Assembly (NCBI RefSeq): GCF_037176765.1
Contig: NC_090026.1
Coordinates: forward strand, 132,182,752 to 132,246,751
DNA: 64,000 bases
Direction: 5' to 3'
Source of the DNA: Anolis sagrei
Taxonomy: Eukaryota > Chordata > Lepidosauria > Squamata > Anolidae
Shown in pieces: positions 51,536 to 62,869 of the stretch (position 1 is the stretch's first letter; each line of letters begins with the position of its first letter). The translations under genes were made by a program, and so were the position numbers. The notes beneath the pieces were generated by a model. It was not told the DNA's origin, searched no databases, and saw only the letters and a program-made list of their open reading frames with translations.

Positions 51536-54500
51536 CTCCTCTTCCTCCTCCTCCTCCTCCTCCTCCTCCTCCTCCTCTTCCTCCTCCTCCTCCTCCTCCT
51601 CCTTCTCTTCCTCCTCCTCCTCCTCCTCCTCCTCTTCCTCCTCCCCCTCCTCCCCCTCCTCCTCCTTCTCTTCCTCCTCCTCCTTCTCCTCCTCCTCCTC
51701 CTCTTCCTCCTCCTCACCTGTCCTACTAAGCTGCTTTCCATTTTGAAGCCATAGGTGAGGATTTTGATGATTCGGAGGTACTCCTTATCCTGGTAATCAA
51801 ACCGGTCACCCAAGAGGATGTAGCTGATCACATTCCCAGTGGCGCAGTTGAAAATGCTGGTTGAGCTCAAGGGTTGACCTGCGTTGGAGAGCAGCAGAGT
51901 TAGTGGGGTGGCAGAAACATGTCTCAACCCAGTGTCACCAACGCACAACCCAAAGCACCCCATCCTGATCCTTCTATGGTTGCTGGTGGCTTCCAGGTTA
52001 GAAACGCCTGAATCCACTCTGGGTTTAGTCCAGATTTGAAAGCCCGACATGGTTCTGAACCTGAACCAAAGAAAGGATGCCAAGATGGTCCATGTTCTGA
52101 AAACCATGTCTTGTGAGACATGACTAAGGGAGCAGAGTTTGTTCAAGCTGGAAAAGCGAAGGGATCTGAAGGGAGCTTTTAAACAGAGGCTGGATGGCCA
52201 TCTGTCAGGGGTGATTTGAATGCAATATTCCTGCTTCTTGGCAGGGGGTTGGACTGGATGGCCCATGAGGTCTCTTCCAACTCTCTGATTCCACGATTCT
52301 ATGATGTCATGGAGAAGATGGAGCCATCTTGTTTTCTGCTCCTTCAAATATTAGGACAAGAACCAATGAATTGAAATGGCAAGAAAGAAGACTTTATTTA
52401 TTTATTTGTGAAATTTGTACCCCACCTTTCCCCAATCAAGGGCCCAAGGTGACTTACAGCCAATAAAAACATACAGTATACAAATTAAGAGCAAGTTAAA
52501 TCCAAACATATTAGTAAGTGCTGTTAATCCTTATTAAAACCCCAACAAGATAGATAAAACCACCCTAATAAAACCTAATGGAATCAGATGGTCTTTACCA
52601 AAACATTGGGAAGAACTTGCTGAGAGTTAAAGCTATTTTCTTGAAGGGTAGTGGGACTCTCGATCTGTGAAAGTTCCTAAATGGAGGTTGGATGGGCATC
52701 TTTCAAGGATGCTTTATTTGGGTATTCCTTCATGGGTGAAGGGGGTGGAATGCACAGCAATACCCTACTTTGCTCACAATAATTATCAAATGTTGTTTCC
52801 AAACTATAACTGGAGACTTCACACCCTCAGTAAACCAAGGACATTTACAAAGACTGGGATAAGATTTCTTCAAGAAGCAAATACAAAAGCAAAGTATGGG
52901 CACGCACCCTTGGTCTCCCTGAGCGCCTTCACCAAGTGCTGGGCCTCCTCCTGGATCCGTTCCTCAATGCTTTTCTTCCCCATCCCAAAGTTCCTCAAGG
53001 TCATGAGGGAGAAGCGGCGGATCTGGACCCAGCGCTCACCATTGGACATTAACACACCTGAAGGAGGCAACCAGAGAAGCAGAATGTCAACTGTATCCAC
53101 CAGTTGAACAAAGGACAACAAAGCCATTGTTTGCCATTGAGAATCTGTGTATTTCCACTTGGCGAGTAGGCAAGATTGGACTCACATCTCCTCCACAGTG
53201 CATGACCTGGAGAACAGAATGGTGACCGTGGCTTAGGTTCAAGGGGAACGCTTATAGCCCCAAAGCATAGTGAATGTCTTGTGCACAGAAGGCTTCCCAG
53301 AAGGGATTTGATGATTACACCAAGGCTACTCACTAGATCAGTGGTTCTCAACCTGGGGTCCCCAGATGTTTTTGGCCTCCAACTCCCAGAAATCCTAACA
53401 GCTGGTAAACTGGCTAGGACTTCTGGGAGTTGTAGGCCAAAAACATCTGGGGACCCCAGGTTGAGAACCACTGCAGTAGATGTTAGCAGAGATTTAAAAC
53501 CAGAACCCCAAAGTCATGTGGGAGGGAAATCTGTGGTCCTCCTCATCAACTTCTGATGGTCCCAGGCCATTGGCCTTCTGACCTGAGGCTGATTGGAGAT
53601 GGAATAGTGCATCATCTTGAGGGACACATGAGGTGGACCACTCAAACTCTAGAGAAGGGGAGGGCAATTGCCTGGGAACCAGGCCCCAATGTGCCCCCCC
53701 CCCCCCCCGTCCCAGACACCATCACAATTACAAACACCTCTCTACTTTTCCACAATCCTCTAGAACAGTGAGAGGAAGGGACATCTTATATGGGGACAGT
53801 ATGGGGTTCTGGGAACTTGTAGAGGAAATGATGTGGACACTGGAGGGGCTTTTTGTGGTGTTTGTGGGGTGCAATGCAAGAAGCAGCTTGAAAAGTGTCA
53901 AATTTGAGTGGGGGGGGGGGCAGGACAGCCAGATTTCTCCCCAGCACCATGGGCTTCCTCATATTGCCTCTCCCTTCTCCTGGCTACTGGTGTCTTGCTT
54001 GGTTCAAGGACCTTACCAAGTCCTCGGCTGGCCTTTTCTGCCGACGGCAAACTTCCCCGGTTGAGGAACTCATCCCCCTTTTCCACAAGAACTTTCTTCA
54101 CCAAGTCAGACCCATAGACGACCACCATCTGATCTGAGCCGAAAAACACTGTGAAGATGGGACCGTACGTTGCGCTCAGCTGCAAAGAAACAATAATACG
54201 TGAAGAAGACAACAATTGTCTCAGGAATCCTAAAGTGATTTATTTGTATATGCCATGAGGCTTCTAAATGAAGTTGAGTGATGTCAATCATACTCAGGAA
54301 ATTTGGCGAACAGTCTCAAACTGCATGTAATCAATTGTATTCAGATAGATAAATGTGAAGGAAGAAGACACATTACACTGGGTCACAATCATTGTGTTAT
54401 TGTTTTGTTAGCTAGCACATAGAACCATAGAGCTGGAAAAGACCACAAAGCCATACAGTCCAAAACTCCTGTAAAATCATTTAGACCAGAATGGTGCAGT

Positions 54501-57500
54501 GTATCTATATACAGTATGTGCCTTCAAGTTGTCTGTTGACCCATGGCAACCCCATGGATGCCTTGGGATTTTCTTACCAAAGGAATCCTCAGAGGTTCCT
54601 TCCTCTGAAATAGAGCCCACAGCACCTGAGATGCAAAGAGACAGAATGGGGGACAATGAGGCCTGGCTCGAGAGCAGGACGTGTGGAAAAGATCTTGGAG
54701 TCCTCGTGGACAGGAAGTTAAACATGAGCCAACAATGTGATGTGGCGGCAAAAAAAGCCAATGGGATTTTGGCCTGCATCAAGAGGAGCCTAGTGTCTAG
54801 ATCTAGGGAAGTCATGCTACCCCTCTATTCCACCTTAGTTAGATCACACCTGGAATATTGTGTCCAATTCTGAGCACCACAATTGAAGAGAGATATTGAC
54901 AAGCTGGAATGTGTCCAGAGGAGGGCGACTAAAATGATCAAGGGTCTGGAGAACAAGCCCTATGAGGAGCGGCTTAAGGAACTGGGCATGTTTAGCCTGA
55001 AGAAGAGAAGGATGAGAGGAGATATGATAGCCATGTATAAATATGTGAGAGGAAGCCACAGGGAGGAGGGAGAAAGCTTGTTTTCTGCTTCCTTGGAGAC
55101 TAGGACGCGGAACAATGGCTTCAAACTCCAAGAGAGGAGATTCCATCTGAACATGAGGAAGAACTTCCTGACTGTGAGAGCCGTTCAGCAGTGGAACTCT
55201 CTGCCCCGGAGTGTGGTGGAGGCTCCTTCTTTGGAGGCTTTTAAGCAGAGGCTGGATGGCCATCTGTCAGGGGTGATTTGAATGCAATATTCCTGCTTCT
55301 TGGCAGGGGGTTGGACTGGATGGCCCATGAGGTCTCTTCCAACTCTTTGATTCTATGATTCTATGATTCTATGACTCCCATCCAAAAAGTAACCTGGACT
55401 GATCTTTCTTGGCTACGCTAGTGGGAAAACTGTTGCACTCTTAGAGGCTGTTTCAGCATGATTTAATGTGCGGGCAATGGTCTCCAGGTCACAAATAAAC
55501 ACAAGTCTCTTGCATGCATTTCTGACTTAGCGGGTGGAGAGCGATTTGACTGTTGCACCTCCAACCCATGGGTTTCCACAGGGCCATTGCTCTCATAGCC
55601 TTTGCTCTCATTTCATGTTGTGCTAAAAAGGTATAAAAGTTTGACCCCTCCCAAGCCATCCTTCTATTTCTTGTGCCTCCCATCCACTAAGTCTGTCTTT
55701 CCGTTTACAGGCGGAGTGCAGTCCCCGCCCACTCCACATTCTTTTTCGTAATGAAGGAAATCTTTGAAATCATAGAACTCTGAAACCTCATGGGACTGAA
55801 AAGTTTCTTCTGTAGTTAGGAATCTAATTTCCCATAATGAGGAAATTTAACATTCGAGGGAGGACGTTGTTATAATTCAAGTTATTTTGAATGTAAAGAC
55901 TGTATTGTTCTGTCGCCGCTGGACCTGAAATGAAGTGCCTTTAAGAGAGGATGTATGGCTTGGATCCAGCGGGAAGCCAGGCCCCTCGAAAAGAAGACTT
56001 TAGAGAAATTTCCCTTATTCAACAGTCTTTATGAGGCTTGAGCTTAAATATAACAGTCTTTTATTGATGAACAAACAGGAATTGTAAACTTTTCTTAACA
56101 GTCTCTTAGCTCTTGCAGTCTTGTTCACAGGGAACAGGCACTATCTTCAAAAACCTTGTTCAAAGGAATATTCCCCTTTCTAGCTCCTCCCAGGCTGCTG
56201 TGAACCTAAACCTGACTGATTTGAATCCACTACCGGCTGAACTGCATCTCAGAACCGAGTAGACATACCAGCAGGCCTGTAGTCACTTAGCTGCTTTGAT
56301 GGTTAGAGCTGTTATTCCCTCCGGAATTCCTCAGGGCTGTAAGGCTGTTTCCCCAGAAAGTCTTAAGGGACAAAGCCTTTGTACAGGAGGACGTCTGTAT
56401 ACATCCTCTGCATTGACTTCCTTTGCTGAGACTAACTGAAAAATGGCCTCTTCCCTCCAAAAAAACCCAGAGAGGGGCGGGACCAGGGATCCTAACTATA
56501 ATAGACTTGCCCTATGATTGAAAACTATAACAGGAAGCCACCCTGCTGCAAAATCCCAAGCCTGGGATTGCAAACCAACATTTAATTCAAAGCAAATAAA
56601 ATTGGAGCTCCTGGAACAGCTGTTCCAGAACAGTATATATTAGATTTCAACTATATAAATAGAATTGGCAAAAAATTCAATGGGCTTTTGGCCTGCATCA
56701 ATAGGTGTCTAGTGTCTAGATCCAGGGAAGTCATGCTCCCCATGCTCTATTCCGCTTTGGTTAAACCACACCTGTGTCCAATTCTAGACACCACAATTCA
56801 AAAGTGATATTGACAAGCTGGAATGTGTCCAGAGGAGGGTGACTCAAATGATCAAGGGTCTGGAGAACAAGCCCTATGAGGAGCGGCTTAAAGAGCTGGG
56901 CATGTTTAGCCTGAAGAAGAGAAGGATAAGAGGAGATATGATGGGGGCCATGTATAAATATGTGAGAGGAAGCCACGGGGAGGAGGGAGCAAGCTTCCTT
57001 TCTGCTTCCCTGGAGACTAGGACGCAAAACAATGGCTTCAAACTACAAGAGAGGAGATTCCATCTGAACATGAGGAAGAACTTCCTGACTGTGAGAGCTG
57101 TTCAGCAGTGGAACTCTCTGCCCTGGAGTGTGGTGGAGGCTCCTTCTTTGGAAGCTTTTAAACAGAGGCTGGATGGCCATCTGTCAGGGGTGATTTGAAT
57201 GCAATATTCCTGCTTCTTGCAGGATGGGGTTGGACTGGATGATGGCCCAGGAGGTCTCTTCCAACTCTAGGAATCTATTCTATGAATGTGGGTATCTATT
57301 TTAAAATAATAATTTTGGCCACTCAGAAAAAAAGAACACTTATAATTTAGAGGATTAAATGTAAGGAAGATATATGATGGTGTAAGTAATGATTATTGAC
57401 CTTTGACGTGACTGCAGTGGGTCAAAAAAAAAAAAAGAGTTATAATAGTGCTATTGTTAAAGCATAGCATACTACCGAGGGAGGAAATACACTTATATTA

Positions 57501-60056
57501 CAATTGGTATATCCTTGTTGTTGTTGTTCATTTGTTCAGTCGTCTCCGACTCTTTGTGACCTCACGGACCAGCCCACGCCAAAGCTCCCTGTCGGCCGTC
57601 ACCACCCCCAGCTCCTTCAAGGTCAGTCCAGTGGTATATCCTTAAATTGCATAATTGCTTCTATTAAAATTAAATTGTTAAAAGATCTAGCTCATATGGA
57701 AGGACTTGGGACAAGAACTGGGTCCTTGCTACTCTCCAGAAGACCCCCCTTAGGAATGCCCATTGCTTCACGTCACTTAACCAAAACAACATGGGCAAAT
57801 CTGACAGATCGCATCCCATGTGTTTTCCCTCACTGTCTCCCATTTCCAGGTGCATCAGGAGCTCAGAAGATGACTTATCTCTGTCCCCTGACCACCACAC
57901 CCCTTTTACCTACACTTCCACTACATTTCAGGACAAAGTGCAATGAATGGCAACAGGAAGTAGTTTTATGTCATGTAAAGGACTTCATGACCATTTGTTC
58001 CTGAAATGCCTTGGAAGTATGTGGAAACAAGGGTGGACTTCCATCTAATGAGGTCCTAAGTCTTGGGGTCTTCACCCAAAGCCACAACAATCACAAATAT
58101 TTTGAAGTCTAATTTCAGTTTTACTCCATGTGACGAGTTCAAAATACCAATGGCTAGAATTACAAATGAACATGGCCAACTTTGAAAGGGCCGGGCAAGC
58201 GCTAGTGCAATAGAGTATCCTTGGGCCGGGGAAGTGGATAAAGTGCAGAGCGGGGTCTTAGCTGATGGCCAAGAGAAGGGTCTGGGGACTAATCATTCTC
58301 AAAAACCTGCTGGAACAACAAGATTTTCAGATCCCTACGGAAGGAGGGGATTGCCTAATTCCTCTGGGGAGGGTGTTCCTCTGGAGGGGCAACCACCGAG
58401 AAGGCCCTCTCCCTCATCACCACCAACCATGCTTATGATGGTGGTGGGAGTGAGAGGAGGACCTCTCTGGCAGATCTTAGAGCCCGCGCCGGTTCATAGG
58501 GGGAGATGCAATCACAAATATAGGCCAAAACCATTTAGGGCTTTGTAGATCATAACCTGCACCTTGAATTGGGACTGGCAACCTATTGGCAGCAAATGGA
58601 GCTGCTTTAGTAGGGGTGTTGTACGCTCCCTATAGTTAGCTCCAGTTAGAACAGTAATTCTCAACCTTCCTAATGCTACAACCCCTTAATACAGTTCCTC
58701 ATGTTGTGCTGACCCCCAACCATAATATTATTTTTGTTGCTACTTCATAACTGTAATTTTGCTACTGTTATGAATTGCAGTGTAAATATCTGATACGCAG
58801 GATGTATTTTCATGCACTGGACCAAATATGGAACAAATACCCAATACACCCTAATTCGAATACTGGTGGGGTTGGGAGTGGGTGTGTGTCTGATTTTGTT
58901 ATTTTGGAGTTGTCGTTGCTAGGATATATTAGGGTTCACCTGCAATCAAAACGCATTCTGAACACCAGCAACGATGGAATTGAACCACACATGACACACA
59001 GAACTCCCATGACCAACTGGGAGTGGAAGGATTTGGTGGGCATTGACCTTGAGTTTGGGAGTTGTAGTTCACCTACATCCAGAGAGCACTGTGGACTCAA
59101 ACAATGATAGATCTGGACCAAACTTAGCATGAATACTCAATATGCCCAGATGTGAACACTGGTGGAGATTGGGGGAAATAGACGTTGACATTTGGGAGTT
59201 GTAGTTGCTGGAATTTATAGTTCACCTACAATTAAAGAGCATTCTGAACCCCACCAATAATAGAATTGGCCCAAACTTTCCACATAGAACCCCCATGACC
59301 AACAGAAAATACTGTGTTTTCTGGTGGTCTTTAGTGACCCCTCTGATACTCCCGCATGACCCCTCCAGGGGTCCCGATCCCCAGGTTGAGAACAACTGGT
59401 TTAAGGCTTTGTAGATCATAACCTGCACCTTGAATTGGGACCGGCAACTTATTGACAGCCAACGGATCTGCTTTAGTAGGGGTGTTGTATGCTCCCTATA
59501 GTTAGCTCCAGTTAGAAGCCTGGCTACGGTCCTTTGTACCTGTTGGAGTTTCCTATCCATCTTCAAAGGCAGCCCTACATAGAGTGCATTGCAATAATCC
59601 AATCTGGATGTAATGAAGGTGTAGACCACTGTGACCATGTTCAACTTCTCAAGATACTAGCCACCGCCAACACCTGAGCATCCAGTGTCAGCCATGAATC
59701 CTGGGGGACCCCCAAGCTACGGACCTGTGTCCTCAGGGGGAGTGGAACCCCACTGAGCACAGGTTGCCACCCGATACCCCAATTGGTCCCACGACTGACC
59801 AGGAGGACCTCTGTCTTGTCTGGATTAAGCTTCAGCTTGTTAGCCCTTCAGTTTTGCCTTCTGCTGAGGTCTCGTTCCTTACCTCCTTCAGATGTTTTGA
59901 AATGTTGAACCCCTTCAGCTGGAGGAGGTTTCCAATGATGGGAAGAGGGGTTGGCCCAGGAGGCCAGTTCTTCCTCCTGGCCTCCACTTTCCTCCAGGCC
60001 ACCAGAAGGACCAGGCAGACCACCAAGAAGATGGTCGTGGTCCCCAGAAGATCCAT
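42803..60056 (-). CDS. Cytochrome P450 family 2 gene C, complete, nine exons
   Basis: Predicted 493-residue microsomal P450, anchored in the endoplasmic reticulum and fed by P450 reductase. Exons: 59883-60056, 54017-54179, 52908-53057, 51718-51878, 50793-50972, 47966-48107, 47517-47704, 44461-44602, 42803-42984; all GT-AG, no internal stop. Anchor residues 1-22 ([18 protein letters not shown]) are nearly identical to gene [10 protein letters not shown] lies at 31-39, WxxxR at 122-126, AGMETTS at 300-306, ExxR (EAQR) at 357-360 and FSAGKRNCLG at 431-440 with haem ligand C438. Helix I has Met where gene B has Thr at 302, next to the oxygen-activating pair E303-T304, which is kept. Exon sizes equal gene B throughout, so B and C are tandem duplicates. 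Intron 1 (5.7 kb) and intron 7 (2.9 kb) are filled with transposons. Subfamily unresolved. Confidence 0.93.
43059..43188. mobile_element. hAT MITE, 130 bp
   Basis: CAGTGGTTCTCAACCTGGGG and its complement form the ends, with 8-bp flanks ttctaaat and ttctagat (one mismatch). Intron 8 of gene C. Confidence 0.85.
43456..44138 (-). mobile_element. CR1 3' end with BovB inserted
   Basis: The CR1 in minus orientation spans 43456-43706. A BovB 3' end (43707-44138) interrupts it with a CCTGAACATT duplication on both sides. The BovB minus strand is open (43719-44051) and encodes [30 protein letters not shown] and [14 protein letters not shown]. Confidence 0.88.
44893..45020 (-). mobile_element. L2-like 3' tail
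   Basis: tttatttattta tract followed by ttcttatattccgcccttct, the complement of an L2-type 3' end. In intron 7 of gene C, about 290 bases from exon 8. Confidence 0.65.
45038..45228 (-). mobile_element. CR1 3' end
   Basis: atagaatcatagaatcaaag tail then antisense C-terminal coding sequence, truncated. Confidence 0.85.
45345..45579 (-). mobile_element. tRNA-derived SINE, minus arm
   Basis: On the minus strand: tRNA-like head (ccgggattgtggtgcagctg, box B ggtcatgagttcgaagcc) and the body gcaacccgaaagacagttgc, aagtaggaaaataaggg. Forms an inverted pair with 45729-45871. Confidence 0.7.
45729..45871 (+). mobile_element. tRNA-derived SINE, plus arm
   Basis: Starts inside the head at gttcgaagccagcccgggct and runs through the same body (gcaacccgaaagatagttgc). 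About 140 bases pair with 45361-45515. Confidence 0.7.
46000..47474. repeat. Tandem duplication of hAT element plus flank
   Basis: Unit 1 is 46000-46731 and unit 2 is 46732-47474. Each holds a TAGGGCTGGGC...GCCCAGCCCTA element (46002-46529 and 46734-47272) and a 202-bp unique flank. The original insertion shows the 8-bp duplication CAAAATAC (45994-46001, 46530-46537); the second element lacks it on its left, as a tandem duplication predicts. Confidence 0.9.
48220..48805 (-). mobile_element. CR1 LINE, 5'-truncated
   Basis: Tail at the left, antisense coding from [11 protein letters not shown]-type sequence to [16 protein letters not shown]-type sequence near 48780. Intron 5 of gene C. Confidence 0.9.
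48892..49789 (+). mobile_element. CR1 LINE flanked by 119-bp direct repeats
   Basis: CR1 49011-49670 (open stretch 49004-49591, [13 protein letters not shown] to DGHLSGVI) lies exactly between two 119-bp copies (48892-49010, 49671-49789) that differ at about four positions. The repeat contains an ATG followed by an acidic frame, [20 protein letters not shown] in the left copy, of unknown origin. Confidence 0.88.
49790..50792. other. Intron 5 of gene C, unassigned
   Basis: No exon seen. The tctttttattgcaatttcca box at 49818 on the plus strand could be a retroelement polyadenylation region read on the minus strand, but no borders were found. Confidence 0.3.
51486..51716 (-). repeat. Purine-rich tract at the intron 4 donor of gene C
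   Basis: On the transcribed strand GAG/GGA/GAA triplets begin at the donor itself (gtgaggaggaggaagagg). The reading frame continues from exon 4 as a long arginine-rich stretch with no stop, which is an artefact of base composition. Confidence 0.93.
52165..52305 (+). mobile_element. CR1 3' end
   Basis: agcttttaaacagaggctgg to a short tail, intron 3 of gene C. Confidence 0.8.
52392..52600 (-). mobile_element. LINE 3' UTR (L2-like)
   Basis: tttatttatttatttgtgaa, then gtaccccacctttccccaat, as in 15266-15400. Confidence 0.65.
53339..53473. mobile_element. hAT MITE, 135 bp
   Basis: Same family as 43059-43188; near-perfect palindrome; 8-bp flanks cactagat and cagtagat. Intron 2 of gene C. Confidence 0.88.
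54418..54625. mobile_element. CR1 relic and 5S-SINE body fragment
   Basis: 54418-54476 is an old CR1 tail (catagaaccatagagctgga). 54515-54625 matches the body of the SINE at 32110-33210. Confidence 0.5.
54626..55375 (+). mobile_element. CR1 LINE, 5'-truncated
   Basis: From the [14 protein letters not shown]-type stretch near 54670 to the C terminus and a three-unit octamer tail at 55350-55372. Intron 1 of gene C. Confidence 0.9.
55906..56632 (-). mobile_element. Solo LTR (fossil), 727 bp
   Basis: Terminal TGTTCTG and CAGAACA with a perfect 4-bp target duplication GTAT (55902-55905 and 56633-56636). A minus-strand aataaaag box near 56055 fits a polyadenylation signal. No internal genes remain, so it is a recombination product. 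Gypsy- or retrovirus-type not decided. Confidence 0.7.
56660..57290 (+). mobile_element. CR1 LINE, 5'-truncated
   Basis: Begins after the solo LTR with aaaaaattcaatgggctttt and continues to [17 protein letters not shown] and a worn tail. Confidence 0.88.
57513..57632 (-). mobile_element. BovB 3' end, 120 bp, with target duplication
   Basis: gttgttgttgttcatttgtt through cttcaaggtcagtccag is a very short 5'-truncated BovB flanked by TGGTATATCCTT on both sides. Confidence 0.88.
57633..58229. other. Intron 1 of gene C, unassigned
   Basis: No exon or repeat family recognised. Confidence 0.4.
58230..59856 (-). mobile_element. L2 LINE split by a hAT element
   Basis: L2 antisense sequence covers 58230-58650 and 59402-59856, with a hAT of about 750 bases between (58651-59401). 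The L2 piece ggctttgtagatcataacct to ctccagttaga is present on both sides (about 58539-58650 and 59402-59518). The L2 ends within about 30 bases of the exon 1 donor of gene C. Confidence 0.8.
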
Positions 60057-60556
60057 AACCCCACAGCCTCTTTCTCTTTTCTTTGTGGCAGAAAGACTGA
60101 AGCCCAGCCTCTTTCCCTCTCCAGATGCAGAAGGACTGAAATCCAGAGACCGCTTCCAAACTCCAAACTCCAAACGCAAAGGAGAGGCGAGATTAGTTCA
60201 GTCAGTGGCAGCAATTCATGGCTGTTCCTGAACTTTGGAACCGTCTCTGTGTTTATGTCCTTCCTCTCTTTGTTTGATTCAGATCTCAGCTTTCTCCTGG
60301 GATGAGAGCCAAGTTGGCTCAGGTCAAGTTAAGGACAGTGTGCGCTAAATAAAAATCACAATCGGTCTCCACATTTGCTGGTGGGAGAGAACAGAACCCA
60401 CACAAAATTGGGAAAATATCAAATGAAAAGCTCTTTTTAAAAAACTGGGCATCCTTCTAGGAATGTCTAGGTCTCTGGCACAAATCTATGGCCTATTTCC
60501 TGCTCTGATAAACTTGGCAAAGGCTCTCTCATAGAGCCAGGGAATTACCAAGTATT
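60057..60556. other. 5' flank of gene C
   Basis: No convincing TATA box. Short direct repeats of aaactcc occur near 60155-60175. No repeat family recognised before the CR1 at 60557. Confidence 0.4.
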
Positions 60557-61494
60557 ATAGAATCAAAGAATCAAAGAGTTGGAAGAGACCTCATGGGCCA
60601 TCCAGTCCAACCCCATTTTGCCAAGAAGCAAGAATATTGCATTCAAATCACCCCTGACAGATGGCCATCCAGCCCCTGTTTAAAAGCTTCCAAAGAAGGA
60701 GCCTCCACCACACTCTGGGGCAGAGAGTTCCACTGCTGAACGGCTCTCACAGTCAGGAAGTTCTTCCTCATGTTCAGATGGAATCTCCTCTCTTGTAGTT
60801 TGAAGCCATTGTTCTATTGCGTCCTAGTCTCCAAGGAAGCAGAAAACAAGCTTGCTCCCTCCTCCTCCTCCCTGTGGCTTCCTCTCACATATTTATACAC
60901 GGCTATCATATCCCCTCTCAGCCTTCTCTGGACACATCATTTTAGTGTCCCTCCTCTGGACACATTCCAGCTTGTCAATATCTCTCTTGAATTGTGGTGC
61001 CCAGAATTGGACACAATATTCCAGGTGTGGTCTAACCAAAGCGGAAGAGAGCATGGGGAGCAGGACTTCCCCAGATCTAGGCACTAGGCTCCTCTTGATG
61101 CAGGCCAAAATCCCATTGGCTTTTTTTTGCCGCCATGTCACATTGTTGGCTCATGTTTAACTTGTTGTTCATGAGGACTCCAAGATCTTTTTCACACGAA
61201 CCGCTCTCAAGCCAGGCATCATCCCCCATTTTGTATCTTTGCATTTCGTTCTTCCTGCCAAAGTGGAGTATCTTGCATTTGTTGAACTTCATTTTGTTAG
61301 TTTTGGCCCATCTCTGTAATCTGTGAAGATCCCTTTGATTCCTGCTCCTGTCCTCTGGAGTCTTGGCTCTCCCTCCCAATTTGGTGTCGTCTGCAAACTT
61401 GTGATCCTGCCTTCTAGCCCTTCATCGAAGTCATTAAGAAAGATGTTGAACAGGACCGGGCCCAGGACGGAACCCTGCGGCACTCCGCTCCACA
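60557..61494 (-). mobile_element. CR1 LINE including part of the RT core
   Basis: Minus-strand sequence from [20 protein letters not shown] (61490) down to the C terminus, 3' UTR and tail, with frame breaks and a local rearrangement near 60930. Confidence 0.88.
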
Positions 61495-61869
61495 AGTATT
61501 AAAATATGTCCCCCGTGCTAGGAATCATTCTATAGCATGTTGATACTATTTTAACCTGGGAATTAATGGAGTATTCTGTAAATTATGTGATCATGCACAA
61601 CTCATTGCAATAACCAACACATTCTTGTTATTGCATTGTGTCATTCTTCACAATGAACCTTGGCTGAACCTTCGCAATGGTGGATTGGTTGGGATTTGTT
61701 GCCCTTTGCAAGAGTGGCTTGCAGCAATTCTGAGCATTCAGGCACTGGACAGCTGCCCTTTGAAATGGTAGATTGAGTGAAACATTGGATTTGTGAATCT
61801 GAGAAGAGTTGCAATGTATCGATCTCTATATCTATATATGTGGATACCTAACATGACCTACTTTAAATA
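61495..61869. other. No gene recognised
   Basis: Unassigned intergenic sequence with a short tctatatctatatatg run near 61820. Confidence 0.4.
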
Positions 61870-61880
61870 CTACTAACAAG

Positions 61881-62850
61881 TGTATTGTCGAAGGCTTTCA
61901 TGGCCGGAACCACTGGGTTGTTGTAGGTTTTTTCGCGCTATATGGCCATTTTCTCCTGACATTTCGCCTGCATCTATGGCAAGCATCCTCAGAGGTAGTG
62001 AGGTCTGTTGGAACTAGGAAAAAGAGTTTATATATCCATGGAATGACCAGGGTGGGACAAAGGACTTTTGTCTGATGGAGCTAGTTGTGAATGTTTCAAC
62101 TGACCACCTTGATTAGCATTTGATGGCCTGGCAGTGACTGGAGCAATCTTTTGTTGAGAGGTGATTAGATGTCCTTGTTTGTTTCCTCTCTGCTGTTTTG
62201 CTGTTGTAATTTTAGAGTTTTTTTATTACTGGTAGCCAGATTTTGTTCATTTTCATGGTTTCCTCCTTTCTGTTGAAATTGTCCACATGCTTCTTGTGTA
62301 TTTCAATGGCTTTTCTGTGTAGTCTGACATGGTGGTTGTGAGAGTGGTGCAGCATTTCCGTGCTCTCAGATAATATATTGAGTCCAGGTTGGTTCATCAG
62401 GTGCTCTGCTATGGCTGATTTCTCTGGTTGGAGTAGTCTGCAGTGCCTTTCATGTTCCTTGAAACACAGAAATGTTGGACCACTCAAACAACCACCATGT
62501 CAAACTACACAGAGTCTGGCTACCAGTATTAAAAAACTCTAAAATTAGAACAGCACAACAACAGAGAGGAAACAAACAAGGACATTTAATCACCTCTCAA
62601 CAATAGATTGCTCCAGGCACTGCCAGGCCATCAAATGCTAATCAAGATGGTAAGTTGAAACATTCACACCTAGCTCCAGCAGACAAGAGTCCTTTGTCCC
62701 ACCCTGGTCATTCCACAGATATATAAACCCCTTTTTCCTAGTTCCAACAGACCTCACTACCTCTGAGGATGCTTGCCATAGATGCAGGCAAAACGTCAGG
62801 AGAGAATGCCTCTAGAACATGGCCACATAGCCCAAAAAAACCTACAACAA
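61881..62850. mobile_element. Penelope-like element with GIY-YIG remnant, target duplication
   Basis: Inverted arms of about 300 bases enclose a minus-strand remnant (62212-62487) of the GIY-YIG domain: FKEHERHCRLLQPEKSAIAEH, then NFNRKEET and LPVIKK. An 11-bp flank ctactaacaag (61870-61880) recurs as ctactgacaag (62851-62861), indicating a target duplication. The rest of the protein is absent. Confidence 0.85.
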
Positions 62851-62869
62851 CTACTGACAAGGTTTGGGA

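Noticed and set aside
51175-52347. 390-codon arginine-rich open frame on the minus strand
   Set aside because: It is exon 4 of gene C read through the purine tract and beyond; the exon 4 donor at 51716-51717 gives the correct 161-base exon.
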